The position numbers and the translations under genes were made by a program. Positions 1-9,766 of a stretch of 64,000 bases of DNA are shown in pieces. The stretch comes from Gracilibacillus caseinilyticus. Its GTDB lineage: Bacteria > Bacillota > Bacilli > Bacillales > Amphibacillaceae. Where the stretch lies: positions 3,782,001 through 3,846,000 of the forward strand of contig NZ_CP095072.1 of NCBI RefSeq assembly GCF_022919115.1. Reading direction: 5' to 3'. Positions within the stretch are counted from its first letter, which is position 1; each line of letters opens with the position of its first letter. Under the pieces are notes generated by a model. That model was not told where the DNA came from. It worked only from the letters and a program-made list of their open reading frames with translations, and searched no databases.

Positions 1-507
1 CAATCGATCGTTCGGAATAACGATTAATGTATCTACACTGCTTTTTAATCCATCGATTCCTGAAACTGCCTGTGTAGCACGTTTTCTACCTTCAAAGGTA
101 AATGGACGAGTAACAACCCCTACAGTTAACGCTCCTAGCTCTTTTGCTACAGAAGCGATGACTGGTGCAGCACCTGTTCCGGTACCACCACCCATACCTG
201 CAGTAACAAATACCATATCTGAACCTTTTAAGATTTCTTCAATCTGTTCTTTGCTTTCTTCTGCTGCTTTTCTTCCTACTTCTGGATTGGCACCTGCACC
301 TAATCCTCTCGTTAATTTCGTTCCAATTTGCATTTTTACTTCAGCTTTTGACAAGTTCAGTGCCTGTGCGTCGGTGTTTACCGCAATAAATTCCACACCT
401 TGTACACCATGTTCTATCATTCGGTTCACAGCGTTGCTCCCGCCACCGCCGACACCGATTACTTTTATCGTAGCTAGCTGATCCATATTCGTATCAAAGT
501 CTAACAT
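1..507 (-). CDS. ftsZ: Cell division protein FtsZ (N-terminal part, cut by window edge)
   Basis: Bacterial tubulin homologue: a GTPase that polymerises into the Z-ring at midcell and organises the divisome. The visible 169 residues contain the nucleotide-binding N-terminal half, with the glycine-rich stretch [13 protein letters not shown] near residues 18-30 and the tubulin signature [12 protein letters not shown] at residues 104-115. The start ATG is preceded by GGAGGAAAT at good spacing. The C-terminal half and the FtsA-binding tail lie beyond position 1. It is the last gene of the dcw cluster in this window, 66 bp after ftsA, and is probably cotranscribed with it. Confidence 0.97.
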   Translation of the reverse strand, partial: MLDFDTNMDQLATIKVIGVGGGGSNAVNRMIEHGVQGVEFIAVNTDAQALNLSKAEVKMQIGTKLTRGLGAGANPEVGRKAAEESKEQIEEILKGSDMVFVTAGMGGGTGTGAAPVIASVAKELGALTVGVVTRPFTFEGRKRATQAVSGIDGLKSSVDTLIVIPNDRL

Positions 508-573
508 GCCATTTCCTCCTATTTTGCAAGATTAATAGTCTGTATGTTTCCACGTGTGAAAAGATAGTCCTTC

Positions 574-1869
574 TTAATCAAAGAAATATTTGAAAAAGTT
601 TGCTAATTTAGGCTCTTTCTTCTCTTTTGGCTGTCTTTGTTTCTGAGGTTTTGCCTGTGCCCGGTTCGGTTTTTCTTTTTGAACAGGTTTCTCTACCATT
701 TCTTGTTCTGTTACTGCATTTGAAAACTGTTTCCCTTGTATTTTCGCATTCTTGTAGGCAAATTTCAAGATACCAATTCCGGCTGTAAATTGAGGCTCTC
801 GAACCCCTATATAATCCGGTATCGCAATTCTGACATTACTTTGGTAAATATCCTGTGCTAATTCAGCTGTACCAGGCATACTCATAGTCCCGCCTGTAAG
901 TACTAAACCACCCGGAATCTCATCATATCCCATTTTTTGTATTTCTCGAGCACTATATACCAGAATTTCTTCTAATCTAGCTTCAATGATTTCGGCTAAA
1001 TCTACTTGATTATATGTTTGTCTTTGATTACTGCCAATAATATTGACATCAAAGATTTCCTCCTCATTCGCATCTTGGAAAAATGCATGTCCATGATCAA
1101 GTTTAATATCCTCTGCTTCTTCTGAGGTGGTCCGTAAGCCGATTGATAAATCTTTCGATATATTGTATCCGCCAAGTGGTATGACACTCGTAGCAGCTAA
1201 TCCATCGTCTTCAAATACCGAAACGGTCGTACTTCCACCGCCGATGTCCAACAAGGCAACGCCTAAACTTTTTTCATCTTGTGATAATGCCACTTCACCC
1301 GTTGCCAAAGGCTGTAAGCAAATATCCATAATTTTTAAACCAGCTTTTTCAACACACTTCAAAATATTATGCAACATGGTTTTGGAGCAAGTAATAATAG
1401 TGCCTTCCATTTCCAAGCGTACACCAATCATTCCCCTAGGATCACGTATCTCGTCAAGCCCGTCCACAATGAATTGTTTCGGAATAACATCGACAATTTC
1501 GCGCTCTGGCGGAATGGACATAACTTGTGCCGCATCCATAACCCGATATATATCTTCTTCTGCAATTTCTTTACTGTCACTGGAAACTGCTACAACACCA
1601 TGGCATCTTTGTAATTGAACATGATTACCATTAATGCCTACAATTACTTGATCAATATGTATATCTACCATACGCTCCGCCTGTTCGACTGCTGCACGGA
1701 TTGAATGTACAGTTTCGTCTATGTCTACTATAGCTCCTTTTTTCATACCTAGTGACTTGGCTGTTCCTACACCAATTACGTTAAGTGAATCTCCAACAAT
1801 CTCTCCGATAATCACTTTTATTTTTGATGTACCTATATCCAAGCTGACTAGAATTTCACCGTTATCCAT
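574..1869 (-). CDS. ftsA: Cell division protein FtsA
   Basis: Actin-like ATPase that tethers FtsZ filaments to the membrane and recruits later divisome proteins. The start was placed at MDNGEILVSLDIGTSKIKV because GGAGGTGCC lies just upstream; a longer reading begins eight residues earlier without a better ribosome site. The product is 431 residues. The phosphate-binding segment LDIGTSKIKV is at the N-terminus and a second one, LLDIGGGSTTVSVF, is in the middle. The last residues (NFFKYFFD) form the expected amphipathic membrane-targeting helix, after a basic and glutamine-rich linker. ftsZ follows at 66 bp. Confidence 0.97.
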   Translation of the reverse strand: MDNGEILVSLDIGTSKIKVIIGEIVGDSLNVIGVGTAKSLGMKKGAIVDIDETVHSIRAAVEQAERMVDIHIDQVIVGINGNHVQLQRCHGVVAVSSDSKEIAEEDIYRVMDAAQVMSIPPEREIVDVIPKQFIVDGLDEIRDPRGMIGVRLEMEGTIITCSKTMLHNILKCVEKAGLKIMDICLQPLATGEVALSQDEKSLGVALLDIGGGSTTVSVFEDDGLAATSVIPLGGYNISKDLSIGLRTTSEEAEDIKLDHGHAFFQDANEEEIFDVNIIGSNQRQTYNQVDLAEIIEARLEEILVYSAREIQKMGYDEIPGGLVLTGGTMSMPGTAELAQDIYQSNVRIAIPDYIGVREPQFTAGIGILKFAYKNAKIQGKQFSNAVTEQEMVEKPVQKEKPNRAQAKPQKQRQPKEKKEPKLANFFKYFFD

Positions 1870-1935
1870 AAGGCACCTCCTAATTCTATGCATTAAACTA
1901 CGTATCTCTTCATATAATAAACTGTATTAAACACT

Positions 1936-1964
1936 ATTATAATAAAAAAAACAACAATTTTACA
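1936..1964 (-). promoter_or_regulatory. Candidate sigma-A promoter upstream of ftsA
   Basis: In the gap between sbp and ftsA the minus strand reads TGTAAA, 17 bp, TATAAT. The -10 is perfect and the -35 poor. B. subtilis ftsAZ also has its own promoters in this position, so the call is reasonable but not proven. Confidence 0.4.
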
Positions 1965-1993
1965 CGTATAAGTGCAAATTTAGCAGAAAAAAT

Positions 1994-2368
1994 TCATTCC
2001 TTTTCTTTTGCATGCTTTTTTTGTTGTTTATATTCATCATATTTGTTGAGTAACAACCGGCGAATGATGGCCAAATTTTGAAACAATCGAACACCAAATG
2101 CAAATATAGCAGCTAGATAAAGATCGATTCCCAGCTGTACTCCTATAAAGGCAAGAAAAGCTGCCAGTGAGACATTGAAGAAAAAACCGGTAATGAAAAC
2201 TTGCTGATCAAACTTCCGATCTAATTGCGCTCTAATTCCTCCAAATAAGGTGTCTAAGGCAGCCAATACAGCGATCGATAAATAATTTGAATATGCTTGA
2301 GGTATGGACACATTCGTCATAAAGCCCAATATTAAGCCAATTATTAAAAACAGTGCCGGTAGCCACAT
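1994..2368 (-). CDS. sbp: Small basic protein Sbp (DUF1290)
   Basis: Small integral membrane protein of 124 residues conserved next to ftsA in Bacilli; its exact function is not established. Three or four hydrophobic helices (about residues 3-20, 28-45, 57-80 and 82-96) precede a lysine-rich cytoplasmic tail. The arginine and aspartate motif GGIRAQLDRKFD is typical of the family. Its ATG overlaps the stop codon of the upstream ylxX gene (TAATG), which indicates translational coupling in the divIB-ylxW-ylxX-sbp unit. Confidence 0.88.
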   Translation of the reverse strand: MWLPALFLIIGLILGFMTNVSIPQAYSNYLSIAVLAALDTLFGGIRAQLDRKFDQQVFITGFFFNVSLAAFLAFIGVQLGIDLYLAAIFAFGVRLFQNLAIIRRLLLNKYDEYKQQKKHAKEKE

Positions 2369-3102
2369 TACTTTTCATCCTCTTTCGTTACATCCGTGTC
2401 CTTAAGTTCGTCAACATTTAATGGACCATCGTATTTTGTTATCGTGATTGCATCTTTTTCCATCATTTTGATTGTAACATTTTCTAAAGCAAAATAGTCT
2501 GCAATTTCACTGACTTCAACGTGATCAATCACACTATCAGGTTCATTTGTCAGGAAATTGATTTGTACAGGCAGATCTCCAATCGATGTATTGTTTACAT
2601 AGACATCGCCATTTACGTCCCTGATCGGGGTTAGACTGATAATCCTCTGGTCTTCAATGGCTATTTCTTTAACACCTGCTGCATTCAGTTCATTAATCAA
2701 CAATTGAATCAATTCCGCATTTAATTCTGGGTATTCCTGATATTCTTCATCTAAAAACATGGGCTCTAATGTAATTTGAACACCTTTTCCTTCCACTTCA
2801 GTTAAACCAGCTTTCTTACGTAGATCACTAATTGAATCTTTCAATGACTCAATCTGCTGAAGCTGTGTTTGTTCTCCATAATCACTTAGAATATTTTGTG
2901 CTTCCGCGATTTCCTGATAAAGGTTTTGTTGCGTTATTTGTTCTTCTTGTATGGCTGTGCGAATTTCCCAACTGTCTCTTGTATCGCGCTCTGCTGGTTG
3001 CTGGTGGGTGTTAAATAGTATGGCAACCATAAAACCGATAAGCAAACAAATAAAACTGATGGTTACATATTGTTTGGAAAATAACTTCTTCATCATGTTC
3101 AT
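2368..3102 (-). CDS. ylxX: DUF881 family protein YlxX
   Basis: Membrane-anchored DUF881 protein of 244 residues. One N-terminal membrane helix (about residues 11-28) is followed by a coiled-coil region and the extracytoplasmic DUF881 domain, ending in an acidic tail. It is the second of two DUF881 paralogues in tandem, the arrangement known as ylxW-ylxX in B. subtilis. The ATG overlaps the upstream stop (ATGA), favouring this start, although ATGs two and three codons downstream are also possible. Function is unknown; the position suggests a link to division or envelope growth. Confidence 0.85.
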   Translation of the reverse strand: MNMMKKLFSKQYVTISFICLLIGFMVAILFNTHQQPAERDTRDSWEIRTAIQEEQITQQNLYQEIAEAQNILSDYGEQTQLQQIESLKDSISDLRKKAGLTEVEGKGVQITLEPMFLDEEYQEYPELNAELIQLLINELNAAGVKEIAIEDQRIISLTPIRDVNGDVYVNNTSIGDLPVQINFLTNEPDSVIDHVEVSEIADYFALENVTIKMMEKDAITITKYDGPLNVDELKDTDVTKEDEK

Positions 3103-3785
3103 ATATCCTTCGCTTGCATTTCAATATCAGATTTTTTCTCAATCGTTACTTCGATATTATCTTGGACCAGTTGATCTATTACTCCGTTTTTTAAGTTTAG
3201 ACTAACATCTAAAATGTCTTGATCACCTATAGCTGAAATAACGAATGGTGCGGGATAAGCATTACCATCAACAGAAATCACCGGGCCAATACACGTGATA
3301 TAACTGTTGCGGTATATCCGCTGACCATTTATGGAAACAGCTTTTGCACCAGCACTAAACAGTTCGTTTACGGTTTGGTGAATGTGTCTGTCATGGACAA
3401 TATATTGATTCGCGTGATCCTCACTAGGAATATAGCTGGCGTCCTTTAATGTCACCATAATACCATTCCCTTTCACAGCCAGCTCACCAGTTAATTTTTG
3501 CAGGGTGGTTTTCGTTTCAACCAACTGTTTTAAATCATCCGTGCTTTCCCCTAAATCCTGTTCCATTTCCTTCACTGCCTGCCTTGTTTGATAGAGTTCT
3601 GTCCGAAGTTGTTTATTCGATTCTTCCATTTCTATTAATTGCTTGCGATAGTAATAATCTCTTTCCCAATCATGATCATTCACTTGAACAATCTCTGCGG
3701 ATGACTTGGTTTGCTGATAACTAAATGTAATCAGAAATCCTAATACTAAAAAAACGAATGCAAATATTACTGGATTACTCTTCAT
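3099..3785 (-). CDS. ylxW: DUF881 family protein YlxW
   Basis: First of the two tandem DUF881 proteins (228 residues). An N-terminal membrane helix (about residues 4-22) is followed by a coiled coil rich in Glu, Gln and Lys (about 45-100) and the DUF881 domain with the segments GNGIMVTLKDAS and SAGAKAVSINGQRI. It overlaps the end of divIB by 11 bp and the start of ylxX by 4 bp, so the genes are very likely cotranslated. The biochemical role is not established. Confidence 0.85.
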   Translation of the reverse strand: MKSNPVIFAFVFLVLGFLITFSYQQTKSSAEIVQVNDHDWERDYYYRKQLIEMEESNKQLRTELYQTRQAVKEMEQDLGESTDDLKQLVETKTTLQKLTGELAVKGNGIMVTLKDASYIPSEDHANQYIVHDRHIHQTVNELFSAGAKAVSINGQRIYRNSYITCIGPVISVDGNAYPAPFVISAIGDQDILDVSLNLKNGVIDQLVQDNIEVTIEKKSDIEMQAKDI

Positions 3786-4566
3786 TATCCTCTATTTCTT
3801 CCTCCTCTTTCTTTTCGACCTTATAAGGAGTAAATACTGCCCCACTCTGGTCAATCTTAATTACGCCTTCTTTCTCTGGATCCAGCTGGCTGACGATCGA
3901 TGGATAACTTTCTAAATTAGAGGATAAGTTTCGGATAGAAGACTCTACTTCCTGACCATCTGTCATATAAAGTTTAATTTTATACGGGTTCGAATCAGAA
4001 GGTACCCAATTCACTTCAGAAATTAACACCGCAACATAAGGAGAGGTGTTTGCTAATTCCTCCGATATTTCCTGCAAATAATGATCATCTGTAAATCCTT
4101 TTAGAACTGGTACATCACCTTTAATATCAGACCACTCTACCGAATCTAACAAATCACCGTTTTCTAACAAAGGATAAAGGTTGTCCTCCATCAGTGCATA
4201 AGCGACATGATTTAATTCTTTCACATTCATCACAATGGTATTTGGAAAGGACTTGGACACTTCCACTGATTTAATTTGTGGATGTGTAATAATATTTTCT
4301 TCTAGTTCTTTTGTATGTACTCCCCAAAAATTAGCATTGTCCTCTATATCACTCTGATTAATAATCACATCCTCATCAATCCATTGTGTCCCTTTAACTG
4401 TAATATGTTTCACATTACTCATAGGAGATTGAAGATAAATAACGATAAAAATTAATAGAAAAAAGACAAGCAAATAAAAAATTAATTTTCTATTTGCTCT
4501 TTTACGACGGTCCTGTTTCAATTTTGGAATACGATCTTCAATCGAAACGACTCTTTTTTGTCCCAT
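3775..4566 (-). CDS. divIB: Cell division protein DivIB/FtsQ
   Basis: Bitopic divisome protein that works with FtsL and DivIC to control septal peptidoglycan synthesis. The 263-residue product has a basic cytoplasmic N-terminus, one membrane helix at about residues 29-46, a POTRA domain starting at VKHITVKGTQWIDEDV, the beta domain, and a very acidic C-terminal tail. In B. subtilis murG and murB separate it from spoVE; here it follows spoVE after about 107 bp and has its own promoter-like -10. Confidence 0.93.
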   Translation of the reverse strand: MGQKRVVSIEDRIPKLKQDRRKRANRKLIFYLLVFFLLIFIVIYLQSPMSNVKHITVKGTQWIDEDVIINQSDIEDNANFWGVHTKELEENIITHPQIKSVEVSKSFPNTIVMNVKELNHVAYALMEDNLYPLLENGDLLDSVEWSDIKGDVPVLKGFTDDHYLQEISEELANTSPYVAVLISEVNWVPSDSNPYKIKLYMTDGQEVESSIRNLSSNLESYPSIVSQLDPEKEGVIKIDQSGAVFTPYKVEKKEEEEIEDNEE

Positions 4567-4625
4567 ATATATACTTCCTTTACTTTTAAATCAATATACT
4601 GCCAAATATATACTTGCTTTGTTCT

Positions 4626-4634
4626 ATTATAGCA
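4626..4634 (-). promoter_or_regulatory. Extended -10 promoter element ahead of divIB
   Basis: The minus strand carries TGCTATAAT, a perfect extended -10, about 60 bp before the divIB ATG in the spoVE-divIB gap. No good -35 lies at 17 bp, as is common with extended -10 promoters. It would give divIB-ylxWX-sbp transcription independent of spoVE. Confidence 0.45.
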
Positions 4635-4673
4635 CACACTACCCCATTAGAGCATCATCCAAATAGACCATGT

Positions 4674-5768
4674 TTACTGGCGATATTTACTAATGTTAAT
4701 TAATATGCCAACTGAACATAGTGTAAGGGTTAAAGAGGATCCTCCATAGCTTAAAAAAGGTAAGGTAATACCTGTAACAGGGATCAGGCCAATAACTACA
4801 CTGATGTTAATCATTACCTGGATCGCGATCATTCCTACAATACCAATGGCAAGCAATCTCGCAAATAAATCAGGAGCATGAATAGCAACTAATATACCTC
4901 GCCAAATGAACAAAAAGAACAATAAAATAACAAAACTTGCACCAAGAAAACCTAATTCTTCTGCAATAATAGCGAATATAAAATCATTGTGCGGTTCTGG
5001 TAAATAAAAATATTTTTGCAGGCTGTTTCCAAAACCTACTCCCAGTAATCCACCTGGCCCAATCGCATAGAGTGACTGAATAATTTGAAATCCTGTTCCA
5101 AGCGGGTCTTCCCACGGATCAAGAAATGCAGTAATTCGGTTAACTCGATACGGAGCAGAGATAATCAGCAGCATAAAGCCAATAAAGCCAAAGCCAGCTA
5201 AAAAAACAAAGTGAATGATTCTCGCCCCTACTACAAAGATTAACAGAAAGCATGTCAACAGAAAAACCATACCTGTCCCAAGATCCGGCTGAAGCATAAT
5301 AATCAAAAATATCAACATCGACAAAGCTAGTGGTGGCACGAACCCTTTCTTAAATTCAGTAATTTTATCTTGATGATTGACCAAATAACCACTTAAAAAC
5401 ATAATCATGCCAAGCTTGATAAACTCTGCTGGCTGGATACTAAATGCTCCTACACCAATCCAGCTTCTTGCTCCCCCTCTAACCATTCCAACCCCAGGAA
5501 TAAGGACTGCAACCAGAAGAATAAAGCAGCCGATAAAAATCCACTTACGGTATTTAATCCATTGAAAATAAGGGATCTGTGAAACAAACCACATCGCAGC
5601 AATCCCTACACCGGCAAATAACAGCTGCCTTTTCAAAAAATAATACGTGTCATCAAATTTATACTCTGCCCAGATCGAGGAGGCACTATATACCATAATC
5701 GTGCCTACTGCAAGTATCAATAAAATAAAGAAGATTAATAGATAATCCGGTTTTTGGTGTTTCACCAT
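4674..5768 (-). CDS. spoVE: SEDS-family peptidoglycan polymerase SpoVE
   Basis: Polytopic SEDS glycosyltransferase that polymerises lipid II; the dcw-encoded copy in Bacillus is SpoVE, needed for spore cortex and working with SpoVD. About ten membrane helices are seen, with GARSWIGVGAFSIQPAEF, the motif MLQPDLGTG, and the C-terminal PVTGITLPFLSYGGSS. The identity as spoVE rather than ftsW rests on position between murD and divIB; a second SEDS gene lies at 39802-40992. The start is ambiguous: ATG at 5768, or GTG at 5777, directly next to the T-tract of a terminator-like hairpin. Confidence 0.9.
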   Translation of the reverse strand: MVKHQKPDYLLIFFILLILAVGTIMVYSASSIWAEYKFDDTYYFLKRQLLFAGVGIAAMWFVSQIPYFQWIKYRKWIFIGCFILLVAVLIPGVGMVRGGARSWIGVGAFSIQPAEFIKLGMIMFLSGYLVNHQDKITEFKKGFVPPLALSMLIFLIIMLQPDLGTGMVFLLTCFLLIFVVGARIIHFVFLAGFGFIGFMLLIISAPYRVNRITAFLDPWEDPLGTGFQIIQSLYAIGPGGLLGVGFGNSLQKYFYLPEPHNDFIFAIIAEELGFLGASFVILLFFLFIWRGILVAIHAPDLFARLLAIGIVGMIAIQVMINISVVIGLIPVTGITLPFLSYGGSSLTLTLCSVGILINISKYRQ

Positions 5769-5777
5769 TGTTTGCAC

Positions 5778-5810
5778 AAAAAAACCCCCAAATTCGTTTA
5801 GAATTAGGGG
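5778..5810 (-). terminator. Terminator-like hairpin between murD and spoVE
   Basis: On the minus strand CCCCTAATTC, a 5-nt loop and GAATTTGGGG form a stem with one mismatch, followed immediately by seven T. It lies 42 bp after the murD stop, and its T-tract ends exactly at the possible GTG start of spoVE. It may terminate or attenuate the mraZ-murD transcript ahead of spoVE. Confidence 0.7.
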
Positions 5811-5851
5811 CTATTGCGTGATACGTGCTGATTATAATAGACAAGCCCCTA

Positions 5852-7198
5852 TTATAACTTATGCACAGAATCGATAAACATGTTGCCTCTTTCCTCAAAG
5901 GTTTTATATTGATCCCAACTCGCACATGCCGGAGATAAGAGAATAACATCACCTTTTGCCGAAAGTTGATAGGCTTGTTGAACGGCTTCTTCCATCGTTG
6001 CTACGGTTTGAATTTGTTCCACTTCTGCTGCCTTACCTGCTCGAGTTAACTTCTCACTCGTCTCTCCGAACAAAATCATTCCCTTGACATTGGACATGTG
6101 TGGAATTAGTTCATCGAATTCATTCCCGCGGTCAAGTCCTCCTGCCAATAGAATAACAGGCTGATTGAATGCATTTAAGGCTTTCGTAGTTGCTAATATA
6201 TTGGTAGCTTTCGAATCGTTATAACAAAGCCTTCCGTTTACTTCTTCAACAAATTCCAAGCGGTGCGATACGCCTGTAAAACTACCAAGTACTGCTTGTA
6301 TAGTAAGATTAGAGATTCCTTCAATCTTAGCAACTGCCACTGCAGCCAGAATATTCTCTAGGTTGTGTGCGCCTACTAAAGCAATAGCATCAAGATCAAT
6401 GACTTTCTCTTGCTTGAAATAAATTACATCATCTTTGCAATAAGCTCCCGTTGTGACATGCGCTTCACGACTGAATGGCACAAGTGTGGAGGAAGCGGGT
6501 TTGACCATCTGCTTGATACGTGGATCATCAGCATTATATACGAGATAATCCTGCTCCGTTTGATTTTTAAAAATAGTTGCTTTCGCATTTTGATAATGTT
6601 CGATCGTATGATGATAATCGAGATGTGCTTCAAACAGATTAAGTAATACAGCAATTCTCGGTTTGAATCGGTCGACGCCTAATAACTGAAACGACGACAA
6701 TTCAATGATCATCGATTCATTCTCCTTCATGCCTTCTGCAACTTCTGAAGCAACATGGCCAATATTTCCAGCAAGTGCAGCCGGGAATTCTTCCCGTTTA
6801 AACATCTCATAGATCAATGTTGTAGTAGTGGTCTTTCCATTGGATCCTGTAATACCTACAACTTGATCAATACCAAAATAAGCAATTAGTTCAATTTCAG
6901 TCAATACCGGCAAACCTTTTTGCAACGCTGTTTTGATTAGAATATTTTCATAAGGAATGCCAGGGTTTTTGATCACAGCATCAACATCGTCTAATAAAGA
7001 TAGTGGGTGTTCCCCTACGATTACTTGTATGCCAAGATCTCTAATTTGCTTGACATTTTTATCCTCTTCCGGCGTTTTCAAATCATTGACGATGACACCA
7101 ATGCCATTGCGGTGTAATAATTTTGCTACAGCTGTTCCGCTTTTTGCCAGCCCTAATATTAATACTTTTTGATAAGGAAATGCTTTTAACTCATTCAT
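5852..7198 (-). CDS. murD: UDP-N-acetylmuramoyl-L-alanine--D-glutamate ligase MurD
   Basis: Cytoplasmic Mur ligase adding D-glutamate to UDP-MurNAc-L-Ala. The 448-residue protein has an N-terminal Rossmann-like domain ([11 protein letters not shown] at 11-21), the ATP-binding loop [11 protein letters not shown] at about 115-125, the central-domain HLDYH motif, and the C-terminal segment [13 protein letters not shown]. Its start overlaps the mraY stop by 4 bp (ATGA). It is the last gene before the terminator-like hairpin ahead of spoVE. Confidence 0.96.
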   Translation of the reverse strand: MNELKAFPYQKVLILGLAKSGTAVAKLLHRNGIGVIVNDLKTPEEDKNVKQIRDLGIQVIVGEHPLSLLDDVDAVIKNPGIPYENILIKTALQKGLPVLTEIELIAYFGIDQVVGITGSNGKTTTTTLIYEMFKREEFPAALAGNIGHVASEVAEGMKENESMIIELSSFQLLGVDRFKPRIAVLLNLFEAHLDYHHTIEHYQNAKATIFKNQTEQDYLVYNADDPRIKQMVKPASSTLVPFSREAHVTTGAYCKDDVIYFKQEKVIDLDAIALVGAHNLENILAAVAVAKIEGISNLTIQAVLGSFTGVSHRLEFVEEVNGRLCYNDSKATNILATTKALNAFNQPVILLAGGLDRGNEFDELIPHMSNVKGMILFGETSEKLTRAGKAAEVEQIQTVATMEEAVQQAYQLSAKGDVILLSPACASWDQYKTFEERGNMFIDSVHKL

Positions 7199-8181
7199 GC
7201 TGATAACACCTCAATGTAAATGCCTAGTATCGCAAACAGTATACCAACTGCCCAGAAAGTCGTAACGACACGCCATTCTGACCAGCCTTTTAGTTCATAA
7301 TGGTGATGAAGTGGACTCATCAGGAAGATTCGCTTCCCTCTCGTTTTGAATGATATAACCTGAATAATAACGGATAATGTTTCTAAAACAAAGACACCAC
7401 CAATAATGACAAGTAAAATTTCCATTTTCAATAAGATGGCGATCGCCGCAATAGCACCACCTAATGCTAAGGAGCCTGTATCACCCATAAATACTTTAGC
7501 GGGATGCGCATTAAATACTAGAAAACCTAACAGAGCCCCAACAACAGCAAGACTGAATAGCGTAATCGTTAAATCAGGAATTCCGTACCAAGCTAAAATA
7601 GCAAAAGCGCCAAATGCAATTGCAGCAGTTCCTGCTAATAATCCATCTAATCCATCAGTCAAGTTGACAGCGTTAGAAGCCCCTACCAGCATGACCACAA
7701 TAAAAATGGGATAGAACCAGCCGAGTTCGAGCGACATTTCCGTCCCTGGCACCGAAATCGTAGTGGCAAAATCTTCTTTTAATAATACGATATAAAAAAT
7801 GACTGAAATGACAAGCTGACCTAGTAGTTTCTGTTTGGATGTTAATCCTAAGTTACGTTTTAAAACAACTTTAATAAAATCATCCAGGAAGCCTAACAGA
7901 CCAAATCCGATTAATACTAATAATAATAAGAAAATTTCATAACCGAGCACACCATTGTTCACGCGAAGTACAACGAAAACAGTCGTAATCGTAATACTTA
8001 AAATAATCATCACGCCACCCATTGTTGGTGTTCCAGACTTCTTCTGGTGTGATTTTGGTCCTTCCTCTCTGATACTTTGACCAAATTTCAATCTGCGCAG
8101 AAAAGGGATCAATATCGGGGATAGCAGAACAGTGATCAAAAATGCGATCGCTACTGTAATTAAAAATGTATATTCATTCAT
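7195..8181 (-). CDS. mraY: Phospho-N-acetylmuramoyl-pentapeptide transferase MraY
   Basis: Integral membrane enzyme that transfers phospho-MurNAc-pentapeptide to undecaprenyl phosphate, giving lipid I. About ten membrane helices are present, with [16 protein letters not shown] near the N-terminus, the aspartate pair in FLDDFIKV, the [12 protein letters not shown] motif, and the HHHYELKGW loop. The ATG at 8181 was chosen because GGAGAG lies nine bases upstream; an upstream TTG would add five residues but has no suitable site. It sits between murE and murD, overlapping murD by 4 bp. Confidence 0.96.
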   Translation of the reverse strand: MNEYTFLITVAIAFLITVLLSPILIPFLRRLKFGQSIREEGPKSHQKKSGTPTMGGVMIILSITITTVFVVLRVNNGVLGYEIFLLLLVLIGFGLLGFLDDFIKVVLKRNLGLTSKQKLLGQLVISVIFYIVLLKEDFATTISVPGTEMSLELGWFYPIFIVVMLVGASNAVNLTDGLDGLLAGTAAIAFGAFAILAWYGIPDLTITLFSLAVVGALLGFLVFNAHPAKVFMGDTGSLALGGAIAAIAILLKMEILLVIIGGVFVLETLSVIIQVISFKTRGKRIFLMSPLHHHYELKGWSEWRVVTTFWAVGILFAILGIYIEVLSA

Positions 8182-8220
8182 CCATGTTCTCTCCAATCTT
8201 CTATCCAGCTGTTACGTTTA

Positions 8221-9681
8221 TTACTCGCTTAAATATTTTTTTGCAACTTGCTCATCGTCAAAATCTAATACTTGGTCACCGACGATCTGATAAGTCTCAT
8301 GTCCTTTACCTGCAATAAGTACAACATCTTTATCATTGGCTTGCTCGATAGCCTGTTTAATCGCTGTTTCTCTATCAGGAACAATTTGATAATTCTCATA
8401 GGACAGATTATCTACCATATCTTCAAGAATAGCCTGAGGTGACTCAGATCGTGGATTATCCGCAGTAAAAATCGCATTATCTGCGTATTTACATGCCACT
8501 TCAGCCATCAGGGGTCTCTTTCTTCTATCGCGGTCCCCACCACAGCCAACCACTACATGAATCGTTCCTTCACAAAAACATTTAATGGTCGTCAATACAT
8601 TCTCAAGTGAATCAGGGGTATGAGCATAATCTACGATTACACCGAAGTCTCCACTGTGTTCCACCGGTTGAAAACGCCCTTTCACACCTGAAGTAGCATT
8701 TAACACAGCTTGTATCGTAGTTAACTCAATTCCCGCTGCATAACTCGCCGCTGCTGCAGCTAATAAATTGTAAACACTAAACATACCCATCAGCTTACTT
8801 TCAATTAGCACATCACCTTCCGGGGTCTTCAAGGTAAAGGAAACACCACTAGCCATCAATTTTACATTGACAGCTTGAAAAGTGGCATTATGCTTTACTC
8901 CATACGTTAATACCGGTTGAGCTGTTGCTTTTTTCAAGAAAGTGGCGTTGGCATCATCTTCATTGATAATAGCATACTTGGGCTGCTTTTCATCAAATGT
9001 ATTACCTAATTGTGAGAATAATAAACTTTTGGCATGCAAATAGCTTTCCATTGACTCGTGATAATCAAGGTGATCCTGACTTAAATTAGTGAAAACGGCT
9101 ATGTTAAAATCTACGCCATGAACCCTTCCTAAGTCAAGTGCATGTGACGAAACTTCCATTGTACACACATCAATCGCTTGATCGACCATTTTTTGAAAGC
9201 TGTTTTGCAAAAATAACGCATCTGGCGTCGTATTTTTCACTTCATATACCGTCTTATCAATTGTCATCTTAATCGTACCAATTAGCGCTGTTTTCTTTGT
9301 AGCCTGTTGCTGAATTTGATCAATGATATGTGTAACGGATGTTTTTCCATTTGTTCCTGTTACACCGATGACGTTCATGCGCTTAGAAGGTTGTTGATAG
9401 AACGTATTCGCTAATTGAGCTAGCGCTCTGGATGTATCCGGCACGATCACTACTGGTACGGAAACATTTAATTCTCTTTCTGCTACAATCAACTTTGCAC
9501 CACTTTCTACAGCCGCCGCTGCATACTCATGTCCATCATTGGTATAGCCTTTTATACAAACAAATAATGCATTTGTTTTGATTTGTCTGTTGTCCATCTC
9601 AATTTGTTCGATTTCAATTGATTCTATATTGTTCGTGCAAGTATAGTCTGGTAAGACATTGATTAATTGTTTGGCATTCAT
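8221..9681 (-). CDS. murE: UDP-N-acetylmuramoyl-L-alanyl-D-glutamate--2,6-diaminopimelate ligase MurE
   Basis: Adds the third stem-peptide residue during peptidoglycan precursor synthesis. The 486-residue protein has the ATP loop GVTGTNGKTS at 106-115, HLDYH near 204-208, and DNPR at residues 408-411. DNPR is the signature for meso-diaminopimelate rather than lysine, so the wall should be of the mDAP type. It lies between spoVD and mraY in the conserved dcw order, with 39 bp to mraY. Confidence 0.96.
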   Translation of the reverse strand: MNAKQLINVLPDYTCTNNIESIEIEQIEMDNRQIKTNALFVCIKGYTNDGHEYAAAAVESGAKLIVAERELNVSVPVVIVPDTSRALAQLANTFYQQPSKRMNVIGVTGTNGKTSVTHIIDQIQQQATKKTALIGTIKMTIDKTVYEVKNTTPDALFLQNSFQKMVDQAIDVCTMEVSSHALDLGRVHGVDFNIAVFTNLSQDHLDYHESMESYLHAKSLLFSQLGNTFDEKQPKYAIINEDDANATFLKKATAQPVLTYGVKHNATFQAVNVKLMASGVSFTLKTPEGDVLIESKLMGMFSVYNLLAAAAASYAAGIELTTIQAVLNATSGVKGRFQPVEHSGDFGVIVDYAHTPDSLENVLTTIKCFCEGTIHVVVGCGGDRDRRKRPLMAEVACKYADNAIFTADNPRSESPQAILEDMVDNLSYENYQIVPDRETAIKQAIEQANDKDVVLIAGKGHETYQIVGDQVLDFDDEQVAKKYLSE

Positions 9682-9766
9682 TGTGTCACCTTTTCTTTTT
9701 CTTTTTATCCTTTACAACTATATTATTATAGCAGAGAGACATGTTCTTTACGATCAATCTTTTTAA

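Noticed and set aside
1127..1618. 163-residue plus-strand frame antisense to ftsA
   Set aside because: Mirror frame of ftsA coding sequence without independent support.
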